Part shown: in pieces, positions 24,635 to 39,600 of the stretch
How the letters are laid out: every line of letters starts with the position of its first letter
Numbering within the stretch: the first letter of the stretch is position 1
NCBI GenBank assembly: GCA_013398175.1
Contig: VZRZ01006844.1
Span: forward strand, 276,332-340,331
Direction: 5' to 3'
From: Climacteris rufus
Taxonomy: Eukaryota > Chordata > Aves > Passeriformes > Climacteridae
Length of the DNA stretch: 64,000 nucleotides
Program-made: the position numbers and the translations under genes
The notes under the pieces: generated by a model
The model's input: the letters and a program-made list of their open reading frames with translations, nothing else
Database searches by the model: none
What the model was told of the DNA's origin: nothing

Positions 24635-27600
24635 GTGAGCTCCGCCGCGGGCAGGGGCACCGCCAGCCCCGCTGCTGCTGCTGCCGCCTGCCCGGAGCCC
24701 CTGCCCTGCCCTGCCCTGGCCGCTTCCTCGGGTTAAGAACAAGCCCTGGTTTGTGCTCCGCACACGCACTGGAGTTACCCTCCCCTGGGTAGATTCATAT
24801 TGGTTTAATGTGACTATTCCACATTTTAAAGGCAAAATCTCAGAATTAAAAAAAGGTTGAAAGTGTGACTTTTTCAGGATACACAGGTAAGATCAGTGGA
24901 TTTGGATCACGTCATCAAGCTACTCAAAGGCTCGGGCTCAACAAGTAACCCTGATAACTCAGTAAGTAACCCTGATACCTCGCTATCTCAGTTACACAGG
25001 TAGTAATGGGCCTTAGACAAATATTTTATACAGTCACTAACACTCGCCCTGAATAAACTAAGGTGAGTTTATTACAACCAGCACACGTGGCTGGAGCTAC
25101 AGAGCACAAAGCTGAGTATTTGTTCTAGTATTTGAGTACTTCTAAAGATGATAATTGTAATAAAAAATAGTGTCAATTCTGCCTTTATATTATAAAATAC
25201 ATAGAGAAAGAGAAGATCTAATGTTACTTCAGACAGGCCTTTAAAAAAAAAAAAAAGACAAAAGCATGTGCATTCCAAAACTAGACATGCAAAATTTCTA
25301 GCCTTTTTGAGAATGTTAGAGTACTGAAACCTACAACTGGGAAACATATGCATATAACCTTATTGAAAGTATGTAATGAATTTATGTAATTGCCCAAGTT
25401 AAGTGGGAAACTTAACTTGGTCTTCAGGGAGGTGATTTTAAATGAAGGAGAAATATACAAAATTCAGTGTTAAAGAATAAATACAACTACCTAGGCACAC
25501 AGGAGAGCAGCATCTCATGGGCTTCCACAGACGGTTTTTGGTCTCCACAAGATTATTTGGCAGATTAAATTCACTAAGTCATCAGTTAATTTTGATCCAA
25601 AAATATGGATAATTTAGATTCTTAAATAATAACTTGGTTAAATCTAACACATTTTAAATTATTGCCTTGCAAAGAAGTAGTTATGTCTTCCCTCTCTCCC
25701 CCTTTTTTAATACAGAGCTGAGAGAATAAAGTTATAGAATGAAGAAAAATGTGCTGGATTATGTTGTTTACTGCTTATGTAGAGAGCGTAAAATAGATTA
25801 TAAAATAGATTATAGGATTCTGGGCTTGTAGATTCCTGAAACAACTTCCTGGCCTGCCTCAAGTTGCAGGTGCTCAGGGGAGCTGAAATGAACACTGTGC
25901 ATCACTGACATACCTGACATAGCCTCACTTCATTTTTTTCAGCTTTTAATTTGAAGGCTGTTTCCTGCTGGTGCAGAGCACTCCAAGCCACCTAGATCTA
26001 CATGTTTACATGTTTATATTATGTGTGACATAGGTTTGGTTTTCTTAGTTGCTTTACAAAGAATCCCAAAGAATTTAAGAGAAAGAGTGCACACATTTGA
26101 ACAGGTTTTAAAAAGCCTGTTCAGTTACAAGAGAACAAGCTTGATTAGAAATGAGGCTTGATCAAGGAGTTAATCCTGCTGCAAAGCACTTTCAGAATTT
26201 CATGTGTCTTGTAATTTTTAAAATCTGGTTTCCACTTTCATTTAAACATAAAAGGGGATAAACATAATCATTTAATGTTCTAGGGCAAACTGTAATTAAA
26301 ACCTGCTTTTCATTCTTTTACTTATGAAGGATTTGGAAAAAGAGCAGCTGAAAACTCTCAAGAAGCTAGTCAAGCATTTTGAAACTGGTCTTGTATCCTT
26401 TTTGCCACTGTAGAATTCTGAAGTCATGGTGTTTTATGTGTGGTAATATTCTAACTTTTCAGGAAAGTATTTGATGCTGTACTGTGCTTCCACATGCAGA
26501 ACAGGGATGATCCACATACATTCTCATCATTGGCCTCCTTGTGTGCAGACAGCCAAGGTTGGGAGGTTGGCAAGATTCTTGGATATTAGATTCATTTGTC
26601 ACAAAATTCAGTAGAGGGATCTCACCTGTAGAGTGGCTGAAAGTGTCCACAATGTAATTGGTGTACTTTCAACACAGAATAGAAAAACATAATAATTGCC
26701 ATTACTTAAGAAACAGAAGCTAAAATAGCAATGACTCCCAGTAAGGAGACATTTTAAAGAAAAATTAAGTCAGACTAATTTATGTGAAACTTTTTTTCAA
26801 ATTTGCAATACAAATTGAAAGGCTTTCAATAATCAGAAGTACTAGGGAGGGTGTGGGAATATGGAAAAATGTGATTAGTTTCATATAGTTCAGATAATTG
26901 CACAGTGATTTAAGGTATCACATTACTTCACAATTGAGTTGTGTAGTTGAAGGCAGCTTCTATGAGTCAGTGGATTGGTAGTAACTTCTCAGTCTCAGTT
27001 ACCTGTTTGGTTTTGATTTTGTGCCTCTACCCTACATTAAATAATATGTATTTGGGTCCAGATTTTCAAACTTCAGTTAGTCACTTGGGACTGGAGTGGA
27101 AAACAGTTTAAATACCACAAGGTTGTCTCAGAATTTAGATAGGAAAATCTGACCTGTGGTGTAAAAACTTTTCGTCCTACATTTTTAGAAATGTAATGCT
27201 GAACTTCCAGTGACTTAAGCTGAGAAGACACCTAAATCAGATTTGAAAAAGTTGTACTTCTGTAAAAGTAAGGCAGCTTCAAAAAGCCTAAGTATTGACT
27301 CACATGCTTTGTTTAAACATATAACTTTGGAAGCATTGGTCTTATTTTTTCTTGGTTGTGTCTTTGAAGTGTGATGAATACGGTTCTCATCTTTTTCTTC
27401 TGATTCACAGTGGTACAGATGGTCTGATTTCCTTAATTTTACATTAAAAGCCCCTTAAGGCTATAGCACAAATTAGTAAAATTCTTAACCTGTGTGCAGA
27501 AAAAACAAATGAACAAGAAGCTTTCACTGAGCCTTTATGTGAACTGATTAAATTATTTGGGTAAGTACCTCAGCCCCTTAGAGGTTAGAGATTTAAACTC

Positions 27601-30600
27601 TGCTTATTAACAGATTTATACATTTTCTAAGGCAACTGACATATCCATACAGCATCTGTCTACAAATCACCTGTATCTGCAATGTATCCATTATATCATC
27701 CTTCCTTTTCATCAGCTGTCTTTTCCTTGTGACCAGTTTCCTTGTGTGCAATGTCCAATGAATGAGGGACCTGTTTTAGCAGTTCAGTATTTGTGGAGTT
27801 ACCCATTACATCATCCAACCTGTTTTGTACCTGGCCCCAGCTTGCTTGGAAGCAAGGTTCCCCAAGGTGTCTTATTGCCCGAGTATTTCTGGGACTGCTG
27901 GCCTCAAAAGATTCAGCAGCTAAGTAGTACTGAGGTATGTTTTGCTGTTTCAAACAAGCTCTTAAGTAAGAGAGTTTAAAAACCCTGGGTGAAACAAAGA
28001 CACTTTAATACCTGAAGGTAAACTTAACAAAATGACAAGCCATGTTACTGAAGAGAATGAACCTCAACAATGGGGGATTTACTTTAAAAATGTATTGCAT
28101 GAACTTTTGAGAATTTTTGTTGTCATACTGTGCTTCAGGTTATCTGTAGAATAAAATTTAGGTGTTATCCACACTTGTCAGTGGTTTTCTCCTCCTCAAT
28201 AATTCAGTAAAGTTACTTATGGTATGCTTGTAACTACAGTTACTCCTGTATTTAATTACAATTGAGGAGAATAGCAATAAAAAACCCCTGCCAGATAGAA
28301 AATTAGTGGCATAGTAAAACAGATATTCAAATACAGTTTTACATAGCTTCCTCTCAGCTGTTAGGTTTAATAAACATAGAACTTCTCAGCTGAATCTTTT
28401 AGTTCCCTAAGCACCCTCAGCTGTACTGCTTTTCTTTGCTGCCACACAGTGGGGAATGAGGAGGTACATCCTGGAGTTTAATTTCCTTCAGTGTTTGGTA
28501 GGAGCATGAAAAACTGAGAATGAGAGTATAAAGTCAGTAAAATGTAACTGTGAGACTTTTTGTCTGTTAGAGCAGTTCAGCACTAATTGTGGTTTCTGCA
28601 ATTAATATATTTTGGAAAATTGCACCCTTGGGTTTTGCTTTAATTTCTGTACTATGGAAATTACACCACAATTCACTGCTAATTCATATGACAGAGAAGC
28701 CTTTAACTAGAGGCAGGAGCTGTTTTTTTAAAATTCTATTTCAGATATGTGAATTTCTGCAGTAAAATATTCCACTCTGTTGTAACAGCTTCTGTTTACC
28801 TGTCTTCTTCCCACTTTTTTTTTCAATGTCTTGTTTCTCCCTCCCCTCCCTCCCCCAACATTTCTTCCATTATTTGCTCTCTCCTTTCTTTCTCTCTGGC
28901 AGTGTTTATTGAGGTAAACCTACTGGAAAGCTGCTTCTACAGTATGTGCTGCAGAGACCTTAGCATAATATTGTAATGTTTACTCTTAGACAGTTTTTAG
29001 CACTTACATGTTTATGGCATAGCAGAGTATTTTGAATATGTTATTGAGTATTTCTTAATATCCTGTTATTAAAAATAAATTTGTTGTTGGGCCATTTGGA
29101 GTCAGTTTATTGGTTTTACCTTTATCCATTTTGAAGGTCTTGCCCAGAGACATGATCCTTTTTTTCCACCTCTGGACATGTCTGAACAAAGCCTAGCCCT
29201 GCAGTAGCCTGATAGTGTCTAAGTTGTAGGATTTAGTCTTCTGCATTTAAATGATGTTTGTTTATTCAGCATTTCTTGTTGTATCATATTTGAATTATGA
29301 AAGTATCTATGAACATGTTCTACTAATTGCCAACATGTAAGTGCAGATTATGAAACTGGACCTTTCAGTAGAATCAGCATTGCAAAGAATGTATTCATCC
29401 TAGAAAAAGTGTCTCATCTGCAGAAATTATCAAGGAAGAAGACAAAGGCTACCAAGCTTTTCTGGTGACTTCATTAAAGAATAGTTGTAATATTTTTTAA
29501 TTTCATTTTGCAGGTTACCATTTCAAAAAAAGAAATCATCTGATGAAGGAAGCTATTCCTTTGAAGTTTCACAATCCATTGCACAACTGGGTGAGTGTAA
29601 CCTGATATGCTACAATAAAATTATTATTATGCCACAATAAAATCAACTGTATTACTAGCACGATTTTAATTTCTTGTTACTCCTTAGTAAATTTAGGTAA
29701 TCGCTTTCAATCATTCATTCAATCCTCTGTGCTTTTTAGTATTAGAAACGATTTTTACTTTGCTGTGCATCTAACTAGTAGATTACCTTGCAGAATTATC
29801 TACTTGCCACTGTCAAAAGATATGTGAGAAAACTGGATCAGTACAGATGAAGAACTAAACCTGTATATAGGCTGTTTCATTTCATTTTGATGTGAGAAAT
29901 TGGTGTATTACTGTAAACACTGAAGCTTGGGTTACCAGTAGCACAAATCCTTCCTGCTTCTTTGAAACCAAATGGAAGACTCAAGTGAGAAACAGTAACT
30001 TCTGACTCCCAGCTCAAAACTTCAAAACCCAAAAGCCTGAGAACTATCACCTACAAAGGCAAAGTATAAGACAGTTTAATGTCAAGCCTTACTAAGAGTA
30101 CTAGCGTCTGGCTTCAGCTTCCTGTTGCATCTGAGTCATGAGCTTCTGTCTTTCAGACATCTGTTTTAAGAGTGCTCTTGAAGAATATGTGTCAAAGTCA
30201 TGTCTTAATGTCACTAGACCTCCTAATACCAAAATATCTTTTCATGACCTTTTTACATCTTTCTGCGTGTCATATTTGTGATTTTCAAAAAAATACTCCA
30301 AACACTGTAGGTCAAGAAGGATTCAGAATAGAGCAGGAGTGATAATACACCTCAGTTAATAGTAGGACACAAATGGTAGAAGGGTAGCACAATCAGCCTG
30401 TCACACATAAAAGAAATATGATCCTTGAAATGGGTAAAACAATACTTTTAGAAGTCTTTATTTTCACAGATGCAAGTAGACAGCAGAGTGATCACCTGGT
30501 TGTGCATGGTTCCAGGTTCTGTTTAGAGTTCCATGTTCAAAAAGACAATAAAATGTGAAAGATTGTTTATCTTATTAATATTAGGGACTGGTAGCTGTAG

Positions 30601-33600
30601 ATGAAATTCTCTTTAACTTGTGAAAAGATCTCTTTCCATGCTGCCTTTATTTCATATCTTAGAAGAAGAGTTTCTGACATGGTAATGATGACAACAGCTT
30701 AGTGTAGTAGCTTTTCTCAGAATTCCACAACTTCTGAAGTAATATCCAGTGTCTTATAAGAGTCTGTAGCCATAAAGCAGAAAAGGTAACTTTTTGATTA
30801 AACTTATCCTGCTCCTCTAAGACCCCTTTGTCCTCTCCAGTGTGGGAGTCTCTGTCCTGTGAATATTTTATAATTAAACTTTGCATGACATTAGATCTGT
30901 AGGGGCTCTGACCAAAGGAAATACTAAATGCTGTAAAAAGAAATGTTAAGAATACTTTCTAAAAAAAATTATACAGTCTGTAAATTACATTTCTTTCTTG
31001 TTCTGACAGGTTACTTGATGAGAGTGCCAAGTTCTCAAGTTAAAATACAAATCTGTAAGTGTGTTGTTAGCTTTTATAATATGGAGCTACCAGGAAAACT
31101 ACTTTTAGGTAAAGCACAGTATTTTTATTTTTTAATGATCCCAGCTACTGTGAAATGCCTCTTTTAATTAGCTAGCAATTAATTTTTCTTTATAACTATG
31201 GTTCCTGTATCTCATATATTAAATATATGGCATTGGCAAATGTGCAGTTAATATGTTTTTATAGAGGTACATACTCTAAATCTGAAATAAGTTCATCAAT
31301 GTGTAAGGAGTTATTTATTACACTTACGGAATTAGCATTATGTAGCATCCAGAAAATGTGAAGTGACCACAAGTTCTCTGAAATGTGGATAGTGTGGAGG
31401 GAAAAAAGAATTGTTACGATTAGAATTATAAGAAGAAAAGTGTAGTTTTCAGCTTTGTATATGTAGCTTGGAGACAAACAGCTCTGGTTTCATTTGTGTT
31501 GTTTGTGAGGGATAGATCTGAGCCCATCTAAATTTGATTGAGTTCATATTATATGGACACATTTGACCATAGGTTTGAATAAGCTGTGTGATTTGTCTCT
31601 TCAGAAAGAGGCTGTGCATGAGCTCAGGCATGAGCAGAGTCCACTGTTATATAATTCTTTTGACTCTTTTGATGGTGCCTGTTGTCAGGAAAAGTCAGTC
31701 ATGGATCCCCCTCCCAAACGGGCACAGCATCACAGCGCTGGATTTGGAGGCAGCCAAGCCTCAGGTGAACATTTCCACAGTGTGGTTCAAGAGTGCAGGC
31801 CAAGGAGCATGCTTGATGTCAGTGTGCTCCCCTGCTGTGTTCCTACAGTGTGGCACTAGTTCTATGCCCTCTTGCAAGTTTTCATTTATTTTAGGAGGCC
31901 TAAAGAAGCTGCAGCTGCTACGGCCCTTTCAAAATTTTGGAAATATGAAAGCATCCAAATCTGTTGTTACCTTACAAACAAGACTCAAATTCTGCAAGCA
32001 GCAACTAAATGTGTGCTTTTAGTTCTGTATCTGTAAATAATTCCGTCAGGATAAGTGAATGTTATTGAGTAATTTTATTATTCTTCTTCAGATCTAGAAA
32101 ATAAGATATGTTATCTTGAAATGAAGAATGTGTCTCAGTCTGATTTTTTTTTAGTCAAATATTTCATCTGTAGTCATATATGTAAGTCTTGCCAAAGTTT
32201 TACCCTGCAGAATTCTCTTATCTACAGCATAATATCAACTTGGAGCCTGTCAGAATTTATGCTTAGTTAAAACTCATTTCACCATATGCCTTATCTGTAT
32301 TTATCAATCTTGTACTTCATGACATATATAAATATGTTTAAGATGCTTGAGATAAACTTTATTTTCATGAGTTATCATGTATAAGTATACATTTATTTTC
32401 TCAATGCTTCCCCTTCCTCATAATTCAGTAATGAAATACAGATTTGCATATGCATGGACAAAAGTAAAAACAGGGACATATTGGAAAGTCAAGCTTATAA
32501 ATCGAAGTTTGGATTCATGTATTTAGTAATATGATGATAGAAGGCAATAATTCTCTAGTGAACAGGCAAGGCTGTGCACCAACAGCTTAATGCCTGGCTG
32601 AAGAAAGTTTTTCACCTCTATAACCTTGCATTTGCTTTCATTGTCTAAATTCTAAGAAGCAATTAAATGGTTAATATAGCATTTAAGTCTGCTTGAGGGC
32701 GAGTCCGTTCGATATGTTTTAGGCACTATTCAGACATAAGGAAAGCAGCTCTTGTTGCATATTGGATTATTTTTCTTAGGACTGAGAATCAAGTATCATA
32801 TTTCAAGCTTTCTTGAGAAAGGATGAACATTTTATGAAGTAACCAAAATTCTGAATATTTACAGCATTATAACTAAAGCTATTGTATGTGCAGGTTACCA
32901 GCCAACAAGTGCAAACTATAAAATCCAGATGGCTGAAGTAGGAGGATTAGCAGAAACTCTTGTTTTGTCACTAGCATTAGTTGAAAATCAACTTACTGAG
33001 AAGTTATGGGTACTTAAAGCTCTCCAGCATCTTTCTACCTCTGGTTAGTACAAACTGTTCTTTCAGCAATCTCACTACCACTGATCTTAGATCATTTGTT
33101 CTGTTAACATGCCCGAAACAATTACTGACCTACAGGGAATTAATTATTCAGATTTTCATAATTTCAGGAGAAAATTGCAGACTAATGATGAAGGCCCAAG
33201 CAGCCAGCAGGCTCTGTTTGTATCTAAATGGTGCTGATCCCTCAGGACAGCTGGTGTTCCGTTCCTCAGATATCCTATGGAACCTGCTAGAAAACACCTC
33301 AAAAGAAGAAGTTGTTAATCAGCTCAGTAGCTTGGAATGTGTACAGTAAGTACAGCGAACATTTTATGAATTAATATTGCAATTTTGGAGACATCTAAAG
33401 CATACTATTGTGTAGCATTTTGTTTGAAATTAATTGAGAGAAATGCAAATGGATCTTTATTACAGCCTCATTAAGTTTTCAGTATTAACACAGTTGTTGC
33501 TGTTACAGGGCAAGAACAAGGTGCTCTGCTGCATAGTGCAGGAGGAATAGCCTTATCTGTTTCTTTGTATGATAAAAAAGTTAATTGCAGCATTTTCAAG

Positions 33601-36600
33601 CTTCCATGTTAGGCTCAGCAGGCCAATATTTCTTCACTGTTGAAATGCTTATGTTATAAAATTAGAAGGAATTTCTATGCTATGATACACAAGGTTTATT
33701 TCTAGATCCTCTGCTGGAGTAAATAACAGGTTATTCCTTAGTGAGTTACACTGTTTTAACTATTTAAGATCAGATTATTTCTTCTCAATAATCATTCAAC
33801 AACTACCAGTTCCATGTTTGAGTAAATACTGTGTGTTTCTATTGATTATAACACAAACAGTGGAAGGAGCAATTTTTAATACCTGCGTCTTGCATATATG
33901 ATTAAATTGGATGTCTAGTGCTAGACATTTCAAAAGAATCCATTTCATAATAAAGTTTAAAGTTATTTCTCTTGCAGTTAAACCCTAAGGCTTTGAAAAG
34001 TGTGGATCAGGATTCATATAGGTAGAGCTGTCTAACATCAAAGGAAAAGGTATAATGCATTTCATTTTCTTTCAAGTGCTTTGAAAGAAGTATTTGTAGA
34101 CCTTCTTATGCACGGCTTCCGGCACAGTGATCGTCAGCTACGGAATGACCTCTTGGTGATTGCCACATTACTGGCTGAGAACCCTGCAGCACCTATGATT
34201 GTAAGTATTTATAGTTGTATTCCAGAGACTAATAACTTCTCCTTTGCTGTTATAGGCTCAGGTTTTTTCCCCATTAGGCTTCTAATATTTGTTCTGCTGT
34301 GTCTCCAGTGCTTTTTTCTTTCTTGGATTTGCTGAGCAAGAAAATCTTCTTTTCTGCAATTATCTTTACCTTAAAGAGACTGAAAATCTGTAGGTCATTA
34401 GCCCAGGATACTATCTTCAACTTTGTTTAATACTTAGAAAATTGCACTAACATTATTTATGTGCAAAAGTTAATGTTAACTCTTGTGTTCTTGTATGGAT
34501 TCTTGTAGGTGCCATTCTCTTACAATGAGCTTTGCACTAAATCACAGTTGTTGTTTCAAGACGTAGGCTATATTCAGATCACCCGAATTCAATATGTGCC
34601 TCTTAACCAGGAACAAGAAGGATTGTCCAAAATTCAGCTCAGGAGATCTAAGTAGGATTCTGAGAAAATAATTACTTAGATCCAGTTAATAAGAGGCACA
34701 TAAATTCTTTTAAAGAGTGGGTCACATAATGCACCACTATGACTTGCCTGAAATGTAGATGACTCATTCTTTGGTAATATTTCAGAACTTTTATGAGAAA
34801 CCTGCAGAGAAATTAACTTTTTATAGATGTTAATATTCCTTTACTCTCTTGTTTTACAGTTGAGATTTAGAACTTCAAATGAAATTGTGACATACATACT
34901 GAATAATTAAGCAATCAAGTCCCTCTAGATCTATTGCCTGTTCAGGAATGTATTTCTTTCTGCTTGAATTGAAGTTTTCCGATTGACTGTATTACTAAAG
35001 AGATTTTATGGTGTGTAATGAAGATTACAGATTTTTCGTTCAAGCTTTTCATATAACAATAACTAGTATGGAATGTCTGTTATACTATTGCAGCAACATA
35101 TTTGATGTCTAAAACATTCAAATTGTTTATCTGGTTGTAGAAAAAGGGCATTTTTTTCCTACAAGAGAGGTAAATAGGGTATTTATTTTTAATTCCTTAT
35201 ACTAAAAGGACAAAAAACTTGTTTCTGTGCAAAGAAAACATTAAAACAATTTCATTTAAATTCTGTACTTTCTACCTCCCTAGAGATTTTACAAGGTGTA
35301 AATATCAGGTAGAAAAAAATAGTAACACTGCCATTTACTTCTGCCTTATAGATAATACTAGAGAAATTTGCTTCAGAATGTTCCCTTTTATTCTTAATAT
35401 ACTATCCAAGCAACTTCAGAAAAATCAGTCTTGTATTTTACATAGTTCAGAAATCAGCACAAGAATCTGAGCCTTTGGAAAGGAAAAGAGTTTTCTCATC
35501 ACAAGCAAACTGTAAAATATATGTAAAGTAAAGCTCATAGTGATATTAATTATTATTTCTTTGTTATTTCTGTTGTTGTGTTAGAACAAAACTGTTAATT
35601 GCTTACCTCAGAAACAAAATTCTTCTGCCTCTAGTGTGCTGTGCAGACACCTCCTGGCCTTGGTCCTATCCATAACTATATTAGACATTATTGTCCTTCT
35701 GTTAGCTCTCTAGGAGCTATGATTTACAATATTTTACTTTCTGCACTTTTAATATGTGATACCTGTAAATGTGTGTTGCCCATACATGCAGTTTTCATAT
35801 GTTTACTTGTAAGTGCACTGAAGTTGAAGTGTATTGGTATGCATGGCTGAAGTCACAAAATTATATGTACTGATGACCCTGCTGTAACAACATGAACAAA
35901 TGCAGTTTAAAAACCAACTCTAAGAGTACTGAGAATACAGTTTTCTTGTGTTAGATGATAGCAGTGAACACTTGTGTTTGGGACTTCCCCATAGAAGTTC
36001 AGACTTGTACTGAACCAAACATGGGTTTAACTAATTGTACCCTTAGGACTGCAGTTAGTTATTATTGTATAATGTCCAAATGGTTCATCTCTTCTTTGAT
36101 AAAATTGTGTTTATTCTGCCATAGGATACATTAAACTCTGTGTTCTGAAGAAAAAAGCAAAACCAAAATTAAATCATAAGTCTTAATTTCACTGCAATTT
36201 AATATAATTAATGTATGTTTTTTGAATGCCTATTAGGAAAGTGGATTTGCAAAGCTCTTAATAGTACTTGCAACATGTACTGAAGGTAAGAGATTCCATA
36301 CTATATAATTTCACTATTTTTGCTTTTAATTATGATTTTTTTCTAACTTATCTACAATTTCCTTCATAGTTAAACTTCCCAATCCCTTGCTAAAAAGTTT
36401 TAAACTTACCTACTCTTATGAGGACTTTGAGATGAAGAAGTTACTATTTAATGCAATAGGAGTCTTATCTAAAGACCCATCTGCTGCACAGGTAAGTTGT
36501 AACAGAATAGAAACAATAGGTAAAAAAAAAAAAGAGACAAAGGAATCACAGCAATATTGCTTAGCTGTCCATCGGGCATAGTACAGTACACTGAAATTAT

Positions 36601-39600
36601 CTGTTCTCCAAATCAAGAATTCATACATAGCTTCAGACATAGTCCTGCTATTAGAAAACAACATACCATTTCTATTTAGAAAGTTACAAACCTAGACCAT
36701 GCTAGAAAAATTGCTGACAAGTGACTGCAGAGCATTATTGAAATACACCTGAAGAACATAATAAAGTTAACAAACCACAATCTGTGGGAAGGCTACAAAA
36801 TTTAAAGAGAGTTTGCCTGTACTTGTAGTGTTCATGACATAGTTTCTCAATTAAAAAATAATTTTGTTAGTGTAGGACAGATAAAGTTGACTCATGGCCT
36901 TAGGTTTTTCTTATTTGCATGTGCAGCCTGCAAACTGTCACTCTTTTTCTTTGTCTGGACTCTGCAGCTCCTCAGTGAAAATGATGTGATGCCAGCTTTG
37001 CTGTATTATGTAAAACTGAATCAAAAGCCTGGATGTCATGGCTGGTCTGCTGCCCAATATGAAGAATTACAGCTTCATGCAATTGCTGTGTTAGCTTCAG
37101 TGGCTCCTGTGCTAGTGGATAAATATTTGTCCTGCCAAGCGAACACTCTTCTCCTTGTGTTCCTGGAATGGTGTGTAGGCCAAGGTCAGTTGGTGCTCAT
37201 GGCTCTCACACACGGTAACCTCAGAACTGTTCAACTGAACTTACTTTCTTTGACAGGAAAGAAAAACGTAAAACTCATGAACTCTTTTTCACTAGGTCAT
37301 TTAGGAAACTAATACTTCCAAAAAAGAAACAACCATCCCATTTTTTTCCTACTGAAGGATGGACTGGTGCCTTTCCCTGTGTACTACTACATTGATAATC
37401 CTTCATCTGTGTGGGCAGCCAAACAACTCTGCTGTCTGTGTGTTAAGCAAGCCAGGCACTTCCATTGTGGCAAGAAGTGCAACCAGTAATTCCTGCCATG
37501 AGGCAGGACATGTTAACTCAGGGCTGTACACAGTAACACAGCTGCCAGACTAAAGCTGTCTTGTGGGCATCAGATGAGAGTGTGGGCTAAGCAAAAAGAT
37601 AACTAACTGCACTCAGTTTTGTGGACCGGATTTCTGAAGATAGTTGTTTTTCTTCATAAAATTGGTATGTTTTCCTAACAAGAAATTTTTATTTGGGTTG
37701 AATGGAGACCAAAAGGTTGATACTAAAAGTCATGCTAAAGAAGATACTTAGAGTTTCAAAGACTGCTCACTAACCTAGTAAAGTTATGAAATGTATAATA
37801 ATTTTAAATGTTCACCAAAATAATTTCTTACGCATGTAAAAAGTACAGCCCTACACAAAAAGGCCTGTTACTGGATGCTTTTAAACAAGAATAATTTCTG
37901 ACTTCATGGGGGGTTTTGTTCATTTTTATCTCACACTGAGAAGTCTTTTTTTTTTTTTTTTNNNNNNNNNNNNNNNNNNNNNNNNNNNNNNNNNNNNNNN
38001 NNNACATTATTATTCTGAACATACACTGTCTGGCAAAACTGATATTCATTGTGATTGCTCCACAGATCCTGTCTTTGGTCAAGGTAACAGTTTCCATGGA
38101 ACAGGTGGTCGTGGCAACAAACTTGCACAAATGCACTACAGCCTCCTAGTGCTGAGATCTCTTGTGTCCCTTTATGATGATGCTGTGAACCTTAATTTGT
38201 GTGACCAGGGAGCAATTAGCCAGCTACTGGGTAAAGCACTATTTGTATTGCTGTACTTTAATTACTGCATTTCTTTTGACACGAAGAATGTTCGTGTGTT
38301 TTAGTGTCCTGTGCTTTTATTTCCTTTATCTGCTGGAAAACTAAAAAACTTCTACCAATTAATGCAAGATGTAACTGATATAATTTTTAATTCTTTTACA
38401 TTTCAACACATATTGAATGAATTAATCAACACAGACAGCTTTAAAAGTCTTAAGTATTTAATTTCAGAGTGAAAGCTGCCCCTTCTCCCTTTATGTTACT
38501 GCGTTTGGTACATCTTGTTTTCATTGTGGTAGTACCTAGAAACTCCAGCCCATGAGTATTTTTCCACCTAAGTCTATTATGGTTGCTTTCTACAACTCCT
38601 CTTTAAAGCAGAATAAAACTTATAACAATGTACCTTTATATGAACAACATGAAGAATAAAAGCAGAATAAATCTGCTTAACCACTACTGCAATTTTAAAG
38701 CATTTTCTTGTTCTGTAACACATACCTACTGTTAAATTTGGAGTTAAGTTCCGAAACAAACTGCTTTAAGTTCTCCTCTTAAATAATAGGAGGTTTTCAG
38801 TACTGTGAAGGAGTCATATTGAAGGGAACAAAACTGGAAAGATCCTTTGGCATTCAAAGAGTATGTTCTAATAAAAAGTCTAGAAATGAAGTGTTCTGTA
38901 GCCTCAGTTGAACTCCAGTGAAAACTTTGTAGAAACCTACCGGTTTTAATGAAAACAAAATGAACACTATACCTTACATATCGGAATCAAGTAACTTTTC
39001 TTACCCTAGACGAGTTTTGTGTATGAATGCCTTCTTTCACATAGTGGTTCCAAGACTGATTTGCTCAGCAATGGTGGTATTTCACGTCTTTCCCACATTT
39101 CCACTGTCCCTACAAATGTTTGTGAATCTGCAGAGCAGAGTGAACCAGTAAGTTTGTTGTCTTTCTCTAAGATTTCCTTAATTCAGATCAGTTCCCTGAA
39201 TTCTTTGCACTGACACAATACAAGGGGCAGCACAAAGTCTGAACAAGAGAGAGGTCAGTGCAAACTGCTGTCATTAACTCTGTCACAAAGAGTAAAGGTC
39301 ATGAAACTACAGCCACCGGAGTGCTGCACTTCTGTAAACTATTATAAAAACACAGGAGGTAAAACTGAACTTACTTTTAAAATCCCGTCATGTAATTTTG
39401 GGTTTTTTTAAAAGGAGCAGCTGTAATAGAATTTTGACATGTGTATAGGGCATTCATATATATAAAATATATCCATTTACAGACATCTTAAAGTATGCAG
39501 TAAACAAATCTAAAGAGAAAGAAGATGCCATTCTACTGGAAATCCAAGCTGATATATTATTTATTTTGTCTGCTCTCTGTGAAAATGATCTCCACAGAAA

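Larger units (their letters stand above)
24300..24740 (+). promoter_or_regulatory. CFAP69: CpG island promoter of CFAP69, interrupted by an assembly gap
   Basis: A sharp GC- and CpG-rich block with runs such as GGGCCGGGCCGAGC sits directly upstream of CFAP69 exon 2 and contains the exon 1 donor (CAG/GTGAGC at 24635). The block is broken by 63 Ns, as often happens in very GC-rich avian promoters. No TATA element is seen. Whether it is bidirectional cannot be told; no - strand gene was recognised next to it. Confidence 0.7.

Noticed and set aside
24259..24835. Long frames running through the N gap on both strands
   Set aside because: Unknown bases are read as open; only the 18 bases before the donor at 24635 can be tied to CFAP69.
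31563..32022. Open frames of 98 and 144 codons in a CFAP69 intron
   Set aside because: They lie between exons 6 and 7, match no part of CFAP69 and show no recognisable domain.
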